Below, piece by piece: positions 18,628-29,346 of a stretch of 64,000 nt of DNA. The notes beneath the pieces were generated by a model that saw only the letters and a program-made list of their open reading frames with translations, made no database searches and had not been told where the DNA came from. Within the stretch, counting starts at the first letter, position 1. Every line of letters begins with the position of its first letter. A program made the position numbers and the translations under genes. This stretch comes from Syntrophomonadaceae bacterium (lineage in GTDB: Bacteria > Bacillota > Syntrophomonadia > Syntrophomonadales > DTU052), in contig JAAYEQ010000047.1 in assembly GCA_012728655.1 (NCBI GenBank), positions 1 to 64,000 of the forward strand. Reading direction: 5' to 3'.

Positions 18628-20076
18628 GTGGCATACAGAGACTTACAGGAATTTGTCAACCTCTTGGAAAAGCGCGGTGAGTTAAAAAGAATTGCGGCAG
18701 AGGTTGATCCGGAACTGGAAATAACTGAAATAACGGATCGTATCAGCAAGGCCTACGGCCCTGCTTTACTTTTTGAGAACGTAAAAGGATCCAAGATACC
18801 GCTGCTGATCAACGCCATGGGCACTTATGAGCGGATGGCATTGGCATTGGAGGTCGAATCTCTGGATGATATAGCCCGGGAGATCACCGAGCTGTTTCAG
18901 TTGGCCGAGGTGCCCTCATCCCTGCTGGAAAAGATGAAGGTACTGCCGCGCCTGGCACAACTGGCTTCCTACAGCCCCCGCCTGGTAAAGAGCGGTATAT
19001 GCCAGGAAGTGGTCATCAAGGGCAATCCTTCGCTGGATTTTCTCCCGATTATGAAGTGCTGGCCGGAGGACGGCGGCAAGTATATCACCCTGCCTCTGGT
19101 GATCACCAAGGATCCCGATACCGGCAAACGCAATATGGGAATGTACCGTATGCAGGTTTACGATGGTCAGACTACGGGCATGCACTGGCATGTCCATCAT
19201 GACGGTGCCAAAAACTATCAGAAGTACTGCGAAAAAGGGATGCCCACCCCGGTGGCTGTGGCTCTGGGGTGTGACCCGGCGGTGATTTACAGTGCCACCG
19301 CACCGCTGCCCAAGGACATCGATGAATTGATTCTGGCCGGGTTCCTGCGCAAGCAACCGGTGGAACTGGTCAAATGCAAGACCGTTGACCTGGAGGTTCC
19401 CGCCAATGCCGAGATCGTCCTGGAGGGATACGTAAATCCGGGAGAGACGCGCCTGGAAGGGCCGTTTGGGGATCATACCGGTTACTATTCGCTGGTCGAC
19501 GAGTACCCGGTTTTCCGCCTGACCTGCATAACCCACCGTAAGAACCCGATTTATCCGGCAACCATTGTGGGCATGCCGCCCATGGAAGACTGCTATATGG
19601 CCAAGGTCACGGAGAGGATATTCCTGCCGGTATTAAAGTTCCTGTTGCCGGAGATAGTGGACATCAACCTCCCGCTGGAGGGTGTATTCCACAACTGTGT
19701 CCTGGTTTCGATCAAAAAGAGTTATCCCGGCCACGCCCAGAAGGTGATGAACGCCCTATGGGGTATCGGGCAGATGATGTTTGCCAAGTTTATTGTGGTG
19801 GTGGATGAACAGGTTGATGTCCAGAATGTTTCCGAGGTTATGTGGAAGGTGTTTAATAACGTGGATCCAAAGCGGGATCTGTTAATTGTCGAAGGCCCGC
19901 TGGACGTCCTGGATCACTCGGCCCCTCGACCGCTGTTTGGAGCCAAAATGGGAATAGATGCCACCAAAAAATGGCCCTCGGAAGGACATGCCCGGGAATG
20001 GCCCAATGACATCGTGATGGACCGGAAAACCAAGGAGATGGTCACAAAAAAGTGGAAGGAATATGGATTGGACTAG
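18628..20076 (+). CDS. ubiD: UbiD family decarboxylase (menaquinone biosynthesis type)
   Basis: YRDLQEFVNLLEKRGELKRI...NMGMYRMQVYDGQTTGMHWHVHHDGAKNY...EGPFGDHTGYYSLVDEYPVF. Confidence 0.95.
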   Translation: MAYRDLQEFVNLLEKRGELKRIAAEVDPELEITEITDRISKAYGPALLFENVKGSKIPLLINAMGTYERMALALEVESLDDIAREITELFQLAEVPSSLLEKMKVLPRLAQLASYSPRLVKSGICQEVVIKGNPSLDFLPIMKCWPEDGGKYITLPLVITKDPDTGKRNMGMYRMQVYDGQTTGMHWHVHHDGAKNYQKYCEKGMPTPVAVALGCDPAVIYSATAPLPKDIDELILAGFLRKQPVELVKCKTVDLEVPANAEIVLEGYVNPGETRLEGPFGDHTGYYSLVDEYPVFRLTCITHRKNPIYPATIVGMPPMEDCYMAKVTERIFLPVLKFLLPEIVDINLPLEGVFHNCVLVSIKKSYPGHAQKVMNALWGIGQMMFAKFIVVVDEQVDVQNVSEVMWKVFNNVDPKRDLLIVEGPLDVLDHSAPRPLFGAKMGIDATKKWPSEGHAREWPNDIVMDRKTKEMVTKKWKEYGLD

Positions 20077-20920
20077 ATTCACCAGGTTTCTAAACCTCAT
20101 CGATTTCCAACATACGATTTTCGGGCTTCCATTTGCATACTTGGGAGCCTTTTTAGCCTTGCCCGGTTTTCCGGGCTGGCTTAAGCTCTTCTGGATCACG
20201 GTGGCTATGGTCGGTGCCCGCACGGCGGCCTTATGCATGAACCGAGCCATTGATATTCACATTGACCGCAAAAACCCCCGCACCGCCCACTGGCCGTTGC
20301 CGAGCGGGGAATTCTCCCTCCGGCTGACCTGGGGTGTTGCTGTAGTATCGTTGGTGATATTGGTGGTAGCCGCATGGCAGTTGAACCCGCTCTGCCTCAT
20401 GCTCTCTCCCCTGGCCATCCTCGTTCTTTGGGGTTATTCGTATACCAAACGGTTTACCTGGTGGTGCCACCTGTGCCTGGGTCTGGCCATCGGTATCGGT
20501 CCTACCGCCAGTTGGATCGCCGTCACCGGCCAGTTGGCCTGGCAGCCGGTTCTTCTCACCCTGGCCGTTGCCTTCTGGGTAGCCGGCTTTGATACCGTGT
20601 ATGCCTGTCAGGACATCGAATTCGATCGCCGGGAAGGACTGTACTCCATCCCTGGTCGTTTCGGAGCCCGCGGAGCCCTTAACTTTGCCCGGGCATTTCA
20701 TTTCCTGACCCTGGTTTGTTTTGTGGCCACGGGCCTGGTCTTGGGGTTGGGATGGCTGTATTATCTGGGAGTCGCCTTTGCCGGTGCGATCCTGATATAC
20801 GAGCACTCGCTGGTTTCGCCTGAAAACCTGGAAATGGCAAACTTTGCCGCCTTTAAGGTCAACCGTTATGTCAGCTCCACCATGTTTGTAATGACCTTGC
20901 TTGATATCTTCTTGTTCTGA
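20063..20920 (+). CDS. UbiA-family prenyltransferase (MqnP/4-hydroxybenzoate polyprenyltransferase-like)
   Basis: NRAIDIHIDRKNPRTAHWPLPSGE and DTVYACQDIEFDRREGLYSIPGRFG, both UbiA Asp motifs. Confidence 0.92.
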   Translation: MDWTRFTRFLNLIDFQHTIFGLPFAYLGAFLALPGFPGWLKLFWITVAMVGARTAALCMNRAIDIHIDRKNPRTAHWPLPSGEFSLRLTWGVAVVSLVILVVAAWQLNPLCLMLSPLAILVLWGYSYTKRFTWWCHLCLGLAIGIGPTASWIAVTGQLAWQPVLLTLAVAFWVAGFDTVYACQDIEFDRREGLYSIPGRFGARGALNFARAFHFLTLVCFVATGLVLGLGWLYYLGVAFAGAILIYEHSLVSPENLEMANFAAFKVNRYVSSTMFVMTLLDIFLF

Positions 20921-21049
20921 CGGGGGTTATGGTTGGAACCCGGATATAAGGGAGGCAGAATACGATTACGCGAAGGATTGCGTCGAGAAAAAACTGTCAC
21001 CGGACTCCGGTTAAGGAAGCGTTCATATGGAGGAACAGGGGGTGACGGC

Positions 21050-21637
21050 ATGGCCAAGATCATTGTCGCTATTACCGGTGCCAGCGGGGTGGTGTACGGG
21101 ACCGAGTTGGTTAATTGGCTCTTGACCAACGGTCACCAGGTGTTTTTGGTGATAAGCGACCCCGCCCGGCTGGTACTGAAGCAGGAACTGGATTGGGAAA
21201 TCAAAAGCTGTCAGGATGCTGCCGGATATTTTGAGGCCGGAAATTTAACCTGCTTTGAGAATTCAGACATTGCAGCACCCATTGCCAGCGGTTCCTTTAT
21301 TCACGATGGGATGGTGGTGGTTCCGTGCAGCATGTCCACCTTGGCGGGAATCGCCCACGGCACCTCCAACAACCTGATCGAAAGGGCGGCTGATGTCTGC
21401 CTGAAAGAGGGAAGGAATCTGGTACTGGTCCCGCGGGAGACCCCGCTCAGCCTGGTTCATCTGCGGAACATGGTGGCGGTCGTGGAAGCGGGGGCTAGGA
21501 TGGTTCCGGCCATGCCCGCGTTTTATGCCGGTGCCGGCGGAGTAAAGGACCTGGTGTATTTCATGGTAGGGAAAATACTGGACAGCCTGGGTATCGATAA
21601 CGATGCTTACCGCCGCTACCGCCGGGGCTTCGATTAA
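21050..21637 (+). CDS. ubiX: UbiX family flavin prenyltransferase
   Basis: MAKIIVAITGASGVVYGTELVNWLL...VPCSMSTLAGIAHGTSNNLIERAADVCLKEGRNLVLVPRETPLS. Start at ATG 21050 rather than the longer ORF. Confidence 0.95.
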   Translation: MAKIIVAITGASGVVYGTELVNWLLTNGHQVFLVISDPARLVLKQELDWEIKSCQDAAGYFEAGNLTCFENSDIAAPIASGSFIHDGMVVVPCSMSTLAGIAHGTSNNLIERAADVCLKEGRNLVLVPRETPLSLVHLRNMVAVVEAGARMVPAMPAFYAGAGGVKDLVYFMVGKILDSLGIDNDAYRRYRRGFD

Positions 21638-21795
21638 GGGTCACCTCCGGTGTGAATGTGATCCCACTGGGCCGGCGCGTTATGAAGGCGGTAAAAAGTC
21701 CCTGACGGCATGATCTTGAGCCCTGCCCACAGTATAATTGTGAGGCCGGGGCCAAACCTATATAATAAAATCTGAATACTGAATACGAGGTAACT

Positions 21796-22767
21796 TTGAT
21801 GCAATCGCACGAATTCTTTACCCCCATAAAGCGTGAATTGCAAATAATGGAAGAAGAGTTGATCAAGGCGGTTGATACGAACCAGCCCCTTTTAAAACAG
21901 GCTTCGGGCCATCTGATACATGCCGGTGGCAAGAGGTTAAGGCCGGCTTTTGTTCTCCTGACCGGTTCTTGTTTTACCTCCAAGATAGACCATCTCATAC
22001 CGATGGCGGTGGCCATGGAATTAGTTCACATGGCAACGCTGGTTCACGACGATGTAATCGACAACTCCATGTCCCGAAGGGGAAGAGATACGGTCAAAGC
22101 CCGCTTTGGCAACCGCATGTCAATTTATTCGGGGGATTATATGCTGGCCAAAGCCCTGCACAAGGTTGGAGAGTACTGCCGGGCAGACCTGATGAAGATC
22201 GTGACCGAAACCAGCGTCAAAGTCTGCCAGGGGGAAATAGTTCAGCTTCAGAGCGCCTTTGATGTGGATCAGGGGATTACCGATTACCTTCGCCGTATTG
22301 AACGAAAAACGGCATTATTAATATCCGTCGCCTGCCAGGTGGGGGCCTTGCTGGCCGGAGCTTCGCCTCCGATGGTCAGAGCAATGCGGCGTTTCGGGCA
22401 TTATCTGGGTATGTCTTTTCAAATTACGGATGACATCCTGGATTTTACCGCCGATGAAAGTGTTCTGGGGAAACCCACGGGAAGTGATATCAGGCAGGGA
22501 ATAATAACCCTCCCGGCGCTGTACGCTCTGAGATACAGTCCCGAAGCTTCAGGACTGCGCGCTATCTTGAGTTCCCCGGACAATGTGGCCCGGCAGGCCA
22601 ATCGGGCTATTAGTATCATAAACCGCTCCGGCGGAATCGAGTACTCTCAAAAAGTGGCCGAGAAGTATATTAACAAGGCTCAGTTGATGCTGGAGCAGAT
22701 ACCTTCAAGCCAGGCCAGGACGGCTCTGAGCAGGATTGCTGATTTTGTTTGCACCAGAGATTACTGA
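21796..22767 (+). CDS. Polyprenyl diphosphate synthase (HepT-like catalytic subunit)
   Basis: MATLVHDDVIDNSMSRRGRDTV (first DDxxD region) and QITDDILDFTADESVLGKPTGSDIRQGIITLPALYA. Confidence 0.93.
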   Translation: MMQSHEFFTPIKRELQIMEEELIKAVDTNQPLLKQASGHLIHAGGKRLRPAFVLLTGSCFTSKIDHLIPMAVAMELVHMATLVHDDVIDNSMSRRGRDTVKARFGNRMSIYSGDYMLAKALHKVGEYCRADLMKIVTETSVKVCQGEIVQLQSAFDVDQGITDYLRRIERKTALLISVACQVGALLAGASPPMVRAMRRFGHYLGMSFQITDDILDFTADESVLGKPTGSDIRQGIITLPALYALRYSPEASGLRAILSSPDNVARQANRAISIINRSGGIEYSQKVAEKYINKAQLMLEQIPSSQARTALSRIADFVCTRDY

Positions 22768-22828
22768 TATTGTGGAGATTGCTTTGCCGGGCCGGGGCGG
22801 ATAGTGACAGCCGGGAGGAATAGGATTA

Positions 22829-23584
22829 ATGTTCAGTTTTCGGAACTTGACGGTTGATGAAAAGCAGACCATTCTCGAACACCTTGAGGACCTCAGAAAA
22901 TCATTGCTGATATCATTAATAGCCATAATTATCGCCGCGGTGGCGGCGTTCTACTTTAGCGATCAACTCCTGGCCATCATACAACGTCCCTTGAAGCCGA
23001 TGGACCTGGATCTCGTTTTTATCGGTATTCTTGAAGGGTTTTATATAAAACTGAAACTTGCATTATTTGGCGGTATAGTGCTGGCCTTTCCCGTGATAGC
23101 ATGGCAGATGTACAGGTTTATGGCCCCGGCCCTCTACCCCCATGAGCGCAAGTATGTATTAATCATGTTTCCATTGATGATCATTCTCTTTGCCGCCGGG
23201 GTATTGTTTGCTTACTTTGTGGTTTTAAAACTGGTGATCAGCTTCCTGATTATGATCGCCGGTGACCTTGAACCCATGTTGACGGTGGACAAATACGTTT
23301 CCTTTGTCATCGCCTTTACCCTTCCCTTTGGTCTTATTTTTGAACTGCCGGTAGTAGTTTATTTCCTGACCCGCCTCGGTATCATCACACCGGAGTGGCT
23401 TTCCGAAAAGAGAAAATACGCCCTTCTCGGAATATTTGTAGTGGCTGCAGTTGTAACCCCCGGCGGTGATCCCATTTCACAGTGCCTGATGGGGATACCC
23501 GTTTACCTGCTGTATGAAATAAGCATACTGGTAAGCAGAATTTTCCGCCCCAAGCAGAAGGATGATCCGGAGTTGGAATATTAA
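22829..23584 (+). CDS. tatC: Sec-independent protein translocase TatC
   Basis: TILEHLEDLRKSLLISLIAIIIAAVAAFYFSDQLL...PHERKYVLIMFP...FGLIFELPVVVYFLTRLGI. Confidence 0.95.
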   Translation: MFSFRNLTVDEKQTILEHLEDLRKSLLISLIAIIIAAVAAFYFSDQLLAIIQRPLKPMDLDLVFIGILEGFYIKLKLALFGGIVLAFPVIAWQMYRFMAPALYPHERKYVLIMFPLMIILFAAGVLFAYFVVLKLVISFLIMIAGDLEPMLTVDKYVSFVIAFTLPFGLIFELPVVVYFLTRLGIITPEWLSEKRKYALLGIFVVAAVVTPGGDPISQCLMGIPVYLLYEISILVSRIFRPKQKDDPELEY

Positions 23585-23795
23585 GACCCATCGCAGGTGC
23601 CCGCTGTAATCCACAAGATCAACGAATGCCTTATTAAAAAAATAACTTGTGTTTATATTGAGACTGATTTTTAATTCTCAATAGAGGATACTTGAGTTTT
23701 TCCTCGAATAATAAGTAAGGTATACCTATTCATACCCCGAACCCCGGCAAAGGCAGTTAAATTAAATTTAATATTCAAGAAAGGAGACGTTCGGT

Positions 23796-26700
23796 GTGAA
23801 GGTTACGCGAAGACAGTTCCTAAAAATCACCGGAGCAAGCGCTGCCACCTTTGCCGTCGCGGACCTGGGATTTAACCTGGGCGCTACGGCTGCCGAGCTA
23901 AAAGAGTCGCGTATTAAAAACGTAACTCCTACACCTACGGTCTGCCCGTACTGCGCCTCGGGGTGTGGTCTCCTGGTTTACGCAGAGAGAGATGCGGAAG
24001 GGAAGTTTGTAAAGCTTCTCAGCGTGGAGGGAGATCCGGACAACCCGATTAACCGCGGTGCAGCGTGTGCCAAAGGTGCGGCAATGTTCAACCTTAGAGA
24101 GATTTATGATGAGAAAACCGGCGAGCAGATTATTAACCCGAAACGGGTGCAAAAACCCCTCTATAGGGCTCCCGGCAGCGAGAAGTGGGAAGAAAAAGAC
24201 TGGGATTGGATGCTTGATACGATAGCCAAGCGGGTCAAGGAATCAAGGGACAGGGATTTTATTCACAAAGAGAAACTGGCAGATGGGACTGAAATTATTG
24301 TAAATCGTACCGAGAGAATTGCGTCGATAGGGGGTTCCGGCCTGGATAACGAGGAAGCATACCTGCACAGCAAGCTGATGCGGGCCCTCGGAGTTGTCTA
24401 TCTTGAAACCCAGGCCCGTATCTGACACTCCGCTACGGTGGCAGGGTTGTCACCTACGTTCGGCAGGGGTGTTATGACCAACCATGTTATTGACCTTAAA
24501 AACACCGATTGTGCATTAATCATTGGCAGTAATGCCGCCGAGAATCATCCGATAACCATGAAATGGCTGACCAAGGCCAGGGAAGAAAGAGGGGCCAAGA
24601 TAATCCATGTTGACCCCCGTTTTACCAGAACTTCAGCGGTTGCCGATATTTATGCACCTCTGCGTTCTGGAACAGACATACCATTTATCGGCGGCATGAT
24701 AAAGTATGTCCTCGACAACGAGCTTTATCACCGGGATTATGTAGCCTATTACACCAATGCCTCATTCCTGGTGGCCGAGGGCTACGATTTTCATGATGGT
24801 CTATTTTCGGGTTATGATCCCGAAAAACGTCAGTATGATTCGTCCTCATGGGATTACCAGAAAGATGCCGCGGGCAACCCGATAAGGGATATGACCCTGC
24901 AGCACCCGCGCTGCGTTCTGCAGTTGATGAAAAAGCATTATGAGCGGTATGACATTGATACGGTATGCAAAGTGACCGGGTGTCCCAAGGACAAATATAT
25001 GGAGGTTCTTAAAACCTATTGTGCCACCGGAGCACCCAACAAGGTCGGGACCATAATGTATGCCATGGGTACCACCCAGCATACGGTTGGAAGTCAGAAC
25101 GTTCGCGCTTATGCCATCCTGCAGCTCCTCCTGGGCAACGTCGGGAGACCGGGAGGCGGAGTAAATGCCCTGCGCGGGGAAAACAATGTTCAAGGGGCCA
25201 CGGATATGGCACTCCTGTTCCATATCATCCCCGGATATATCAATTCCCCGATGAACACAGCGGCGCACAAAGACCTGCAGGCTTTCCTGGCCACGGAAAC
25301 TCCTTCATCAGGCTTCAAGGTCAATACTCCCAAATGGGTGGTAAGCCTGCTTAAGGCTTGGTGGGGAGACTCTGCCACCAGGGATAATGACTTTGCTTAC
25401 CATTATCTCCCCAAACGGGATGCCAGCAAAAACTACTCTCATATAGCTATGTTCGAGGCCATGTATGAAGGAAAGGTTGACGGTCTTTTCATCATGGGCA
25501 GCAACCCGGTAGTAGGCGGTCCCAATGCCAATAAGGAACAGGCCGCCATGAGCAAGCTTAAATGGTTGGTGAGTGTAGACCTGTGGCTCAATGAGTCGGC
25601 TGAATTCTGGTCTTACAAGGCCTGGGAAAGACCGGTTAAGAACCCGAATGTGCCTCAACTGAAACCTACTGATATTGAAACCGAAGTATTCTTCTTGCCG
25701 GCGGCAGGGGTTTATGAGAAAGAAGGAACTGCCTCCAATACGGGACGCTGGATGCAGTATCGTTGGAAGGGTGCCGAACCGGTTGGGGAGTCCAAACCCG
25801 ACCTGTGGATTATTGACCAGATCGCCAAACGGGTTAAGAAGCTCTATGAAAACAGTACCCTTCCTCAGGACGAACCGATTAAAAACCTCACCTGGGGTTA
25901 CGGTCACGGGGACGAACCCGAGGTCGAACTGGTAGGACTGGAAATTAACGGATACTATGTGGACAGCGGCAAACCGGTGGAAAGTTTTGCCAATCTCCGG
26001 GACGACGGCAGCACTACCTCCGGATGCTGGGTCTACTGCGGCTGCATGACTACCAAACCCAACGGTGAACTGGACTACAAACCGAAATGGCGTGACAATA
26101 CTGACAATTCCAAGACCGGTTTGGGATTGTACTCCAACTGGGCCTGGGCGTGGCCGTTAAATCGCAGGATTGTTTACAACCGGTGCTCGGTACAACCGGA
26201 TGGTGTCACTCCATGGCCGGGCGACGAAGACCGGGTGCTTATTAAATGGGATCCCATCGCAGGTGCCTGGGTGGGAGATGATGTATGCGACTTCAACAAG
26301 ACTCTGGCACCCGACGCACCCGGTGGAACCAACCCCTTCATCATGAAGCCGGACGGTGTTGGCGGCTTGTTTGCAACCACCACCGGTATGAAGGACGGTC
26401 CGTTCCCCGAACACTACGAACCGTGGGAGAGCCCGTTTAAGAACGTATTCAGCAGTCAGCAGAACAACCCGTGTATAAAGATATGGGAGCCCGACAAACA
26501 GGGTACGTCGGACAAGTATCCGATTATCGGTACCACTTATCGCGTGGTTGAGCACTGGCAAACCGGAGCTTTGACCCGTAACCTGCCGTGGTTGGCCGAG
26601 CTTATGCCCAACATGTTTGTAGAGATGAGCGAGGAGTTGGCTCGCCTTAAGGGCATAAAGAACGGCCAAAAGGTTATCGTAAGCACCACCAGAGGTGACA

Positions 26701-26906
26701 TCGAAGCCGTTGCCTGTGTTACCAAACGGATTAAGCCGATGGTCGTAAACGGTAAGGAGGTTCACCAGATTGGAATGGTTTGGCACTTTGGATTCAAGGG
26801 TTATGCTGTCGGTGATCCTGCCAACCGCTTGACACCGCATGTTGGTGACGCCAATACCATGATACCTGAATACAAAGCCTGGCTTTGCGATGTAAGGAGG
26901 GCATAA
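23796..26906 (+). CDS. fdnG: Formate dehydrogenase alpha subunit, selenoprotein (in-frame UGA = Sec), Tat-exported
   Basis: ORFs 23796-24425 and 24438-26906 share one frame, separated only by TGA 24423-24425. Protein context LETQARI-U-HSATVAGLSPTFGRG. Tat signal VTRRQFLKITGASAATFAVADLG; PTVCPYCASGCGLLVY Fe-S motif. Confidence 0.95.
24426..24460 (+). promoter_or_regulatory. Bacterial SECIS element
   Basis: 11 nt after UGA: GGTGGC-AGGGTT-GTCACC stem-loop (24437-24454), same placement and loop style as the E. coli fdh SECIS. Confidence 0.8.
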
Positions 26907-26908
26907 CT

Positions 26909-27718
26909 ATGGCGAAGATGGGTAATCTTTACGACGCGACCAAATGCACTGCCTGCCGCGGTTGCCAGGTAGCCTGTAAGAACTGGAATCAATTGCCGGC
27001 AGTGATTGAGCCTTTTAAGGGCAACTACCAAACCCATGAGAGCACCAATGCCAACACTTTTACCATTGTCAAGTTCTTTGAATACGATGATGTTTATGGC
27101 CCCAAATGGTATTTCTGCAAACACCAGTGTATGCACTGTGAATACCCGGCTTGTGTCGATGTCTGCCCTCGTAAGGCTTTGTACAAGAACGAGTGGGGTG
27201 CGGTGCTGAAGGACTACCAGAAATGCGTGGGTTGCCAGTACTGTGTGTATGCATGTCCGTTTGAGATTCCGAAGTACCATAAGGAATCGGATATGGTCAC
27301 CAAGTGTACCCTGTGTGCCGAACGGGTGGAGGCGGGCGGAATTCCGGCTTGTGCCAAAACCTGTCCCACCGGTGCGCTGCAGTTTGGTGAACGACAGGAA
27401 CTGCTGGCCATCGCCCGGGAAAGGGTAAAGTACCTGCGGGCCAACGGTTTCCCCAACGCTACCATATATGGTGAGCACGAACTGGGAGGGCTGAATAAGC
27501 TTTATATTCTCGGCGATGTGCCCGAAAAGTACGGTTTGCCGTCAGAACCGAAAGTTTCATCAATAACCACATTCTGGCAGAATATTGTTCAACCCTGGTT
27601 TGGCTTGCTGATTCCTCTGGCCTTGGCCGGTTCTGCCGCCAGTTTCTTTACCACCCGGTTCCTTAAAGCCAGGCGGGAGCAGCAGGAAGGAGGTGCAACC
27701 CATGGAACTCATAACTAA
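26909..27718 (+). CDS. fdnH: Formate dehydrogenase beta (4x[4Fe-4S] ferredoxin-type) subunit
   Basis: CTACRGCQVACKNWN, CEYPACVDVCPRKAL, CVGCQYCVYACPFEIP, C-terminal TM anchor. ATG 26909. Confidence 0.93.
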   Translation: MAKMGNLYDATKCTACRGCQVACKNWNQLPAVIEPFKGNYQTHESTNANTFTIVKFFEYDDVYGPKWYFCKHQCMHCEYPACVDVCPRKALYKNEWGAVLKDYQKCVGCQYCVYACPFEIPKYHKESDMVTKCTLCAERVEAGGIPACAKTCPTGALQFGERQELLAIARERVKYLRANGFPNATIYGEHELGGLNKLYILGDVPEKYGLPSEPKVSSITTFWQNIVQPWFGLLIPLALAGSAASFFTTRFLKARREQQEGGATHGTHN

Positions 27719-28379
27719 ATATGAACCTGATGTTGAGCGTATAGAACGGTTTAGTTTCGTTGCCCGGTTTGCTCACTGGAGCCATACGATTACTTTTGTC
27801 ATCCTGTTGTTAACCGGATTACTCCTGTTTATGGATTCCCGGTGGGACTTTTTGGCAGTTGTATTTGGCGGATACCGGGGAGCAGGTCTGATTCATCGCA
27901 TTATGGCGGTCATCTTTACCGTGGTTCCGCTTGTTTGCGTAGTCCTCAACTGGCGGGGCTTTGTGGAATGGTGGAAGGATGTATTCTCCTTCGGGAAGAA
28001 TGATATCAAGTTCCTTCTGAAATTCCCGCTCGAGTTCATGGGGTTTCATGTGGATATTCCTCCCCAGACCAAGTTTAACGGTGGGGAGAAAATGAACTCG
28101 GTGGTTACCACTACTTCCTGTATACTGGTGGCGATCAGCGGTTATATCATGTGGTTCCCGTCGATATTCCCTCCGACTCTGGTCAGGTTGGCCTACCCGA
28201 CCCATGATATATTTATGATTATAGCCACCATGATGGTTTGCATGCATGGGTACCTGGGTTCGTTACATCCCGGTTCGGGTGAATCGTTCTGGGGGATGGT
28301 AAAGGGTACCGTTAAGGCCGATTGGGCGGAACACCATCACAAGGCCTGGTACGACAAGCAGCGTGAACAACAGGGTTAA
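27693..28379 (+). CDS. fdnI: Formate dehydrogenase gamma, cytochrome b556 subunit
   Basis: RFSFVARFAHWSHTITFVILLLTGLLLF...HRIMAVIFTVVPLVCVVLNW...HDIFMIIATMMVCMHGYLG. Start probably ATG 27702. Confidence 0.92.
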   Translation: MQPMELITKYEPDVERIERFSFVARFAHWSHTITFVILLLTGLLLFMDSRWDFLAVVFGGYRGAGLIHRIMAVIFTVVPLVCVVLNWRGFVEWWKDVFSFGKNDIKFLLKFPLEFMGFHVDIPPQTKFNGGEKMNSVVTTTSCILVAISGYIMWFPSIFPPTLVRLAYPTHDIFMIIATMMVCMHGYLGSLHPGSGESFWGMVKGTVKADWAEHHHKAWYDKQREQQG

Positions 28380-28397
28380 ACCCTTACCAAAACCGCA

Positions 28398-28425
28398 AAA
28401 AAGGGGGAGAGGACTCCCCCTTTTT
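28398..28425 (+). terminator. Rho-independent terminator after fdnI
   Basis: AAAAAGGGGGAG-AGGA-CTCCCCCTTTTT. Confidence 0.85.
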
Positions 28426-28490
28426 CTTTACAAGGTCCGGATGGATTTGTAATAATATCAACAAGTGTTGGGAATAGGAGATGCTATGAT

Positions 28491-29333
28491 ATGAAAAACC
28501 GGCTCCCATTTGTTCTACCCGAGGGTTATGTAGAATTCTATAAAGCTGTAGAATCATGGCAGAATGAGTTTTTCTTCAAACTGAAAAGGACGGCGGGTAC
28601 TGGCGAATATGATGCCGACAGAGTCCCTCAAAATATTGAGAGACCGGTATTGGAAACCCACGGTATCGACATAGATCCCGATCATTACCGGGAAGCTTTT
28701 TTGGAACTGACGCAACTGGTGATGAAGGAAAGGGAAGGTATAAAGGAATCTCTGCAGGAGATTGTAAAGGTGTTTTCAGAAATGGACTTTATCGAGGTAG
28801 CTTCCCGGGTTATAAACAATGACTATCAGCATTTTAAAAACCTTGCGGCAGAAAAAGGCCTGGCCGGTGAGTTGGCTTACTTCCTGCTCGATCATGCGTT
28901 AAGGCCGTTCTTAAGGTGCTATGCCCTGCCCTACCAGGAGGTGGTAGGCGGGGAGGATTTTCACTGGGAAATGGCGGTTTGCCCGGTTTGCGGTTTTCAG
29001 GTTACTTTTTCACGGTTCCGGGCCGAGGACGGACAGAGATTCCTGTTCTGTGAGCACTGTTTTACGGAATGGCCTTCAAGGTATTTGGGATGTATCTACT
29101 GTGGCAATGCTGAGCCACTTACCATAAAGTACCTGGTGGTTGAAGGCGATGATGCCCACCAGTTGTTCGTTTGTGAAAAATGTAAAGGTTATCTGAAGAC
29201 CTTTGACGAGCGCAAGGGGGATGCCAAAAGGGATCTTTTTATTGCCGGAATTGAGACCGTTTATCTGGACTTAATTGCTGAAGAAAACGGGTATACCAAT
29301 ACCAGAACAGAGGATGAGCGCAATTTGAATTAA
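28491..29333 (+). CDS. fdhE: Formate dehydrogenase accessory protein FdhE
   Basis: Four CxxC pairs (CPVCG, CEHC, CIYCG, CEKC) in FdhE context (WPSRYLGCIYCGNAEPLTIKYL). Confidence 0.88.
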   Translation: MKNRLPFVLPEGYVEFYKAVESWQNEFFFKLKRTAGTGEYDADRVPQNIERPVLETHGIDIDPDHYREAFLELTQLVMKEREGIKESLQEIVKVFSEMDFIEVASRVINNDYQHFKNLAAEKGLAGELAYFLLDHALRPFLRCYALPYQEVVGGEDFHWEMAVCPVCGFQVTFSRFRAEDGQRFLFCEHCFTEWPSRYLGCIYCGNAEPLTIKYLVVEGDDAHQLFVCEKCKGYLKTFDERKGDAKRDLFIAGIETVYLDLIAEENGYTNTRTEDERNLN

Positions 29334-29346
29334 GAGGGGGATAGGT

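Noticed and set aside
24438-26906. Separate ORF downstream of TGA as an independent gene
   Set aside because: Same frame as 23796-24425 and separated by a UGA in the canonical Sec context with SECIS, so merged into one selenoprotein.
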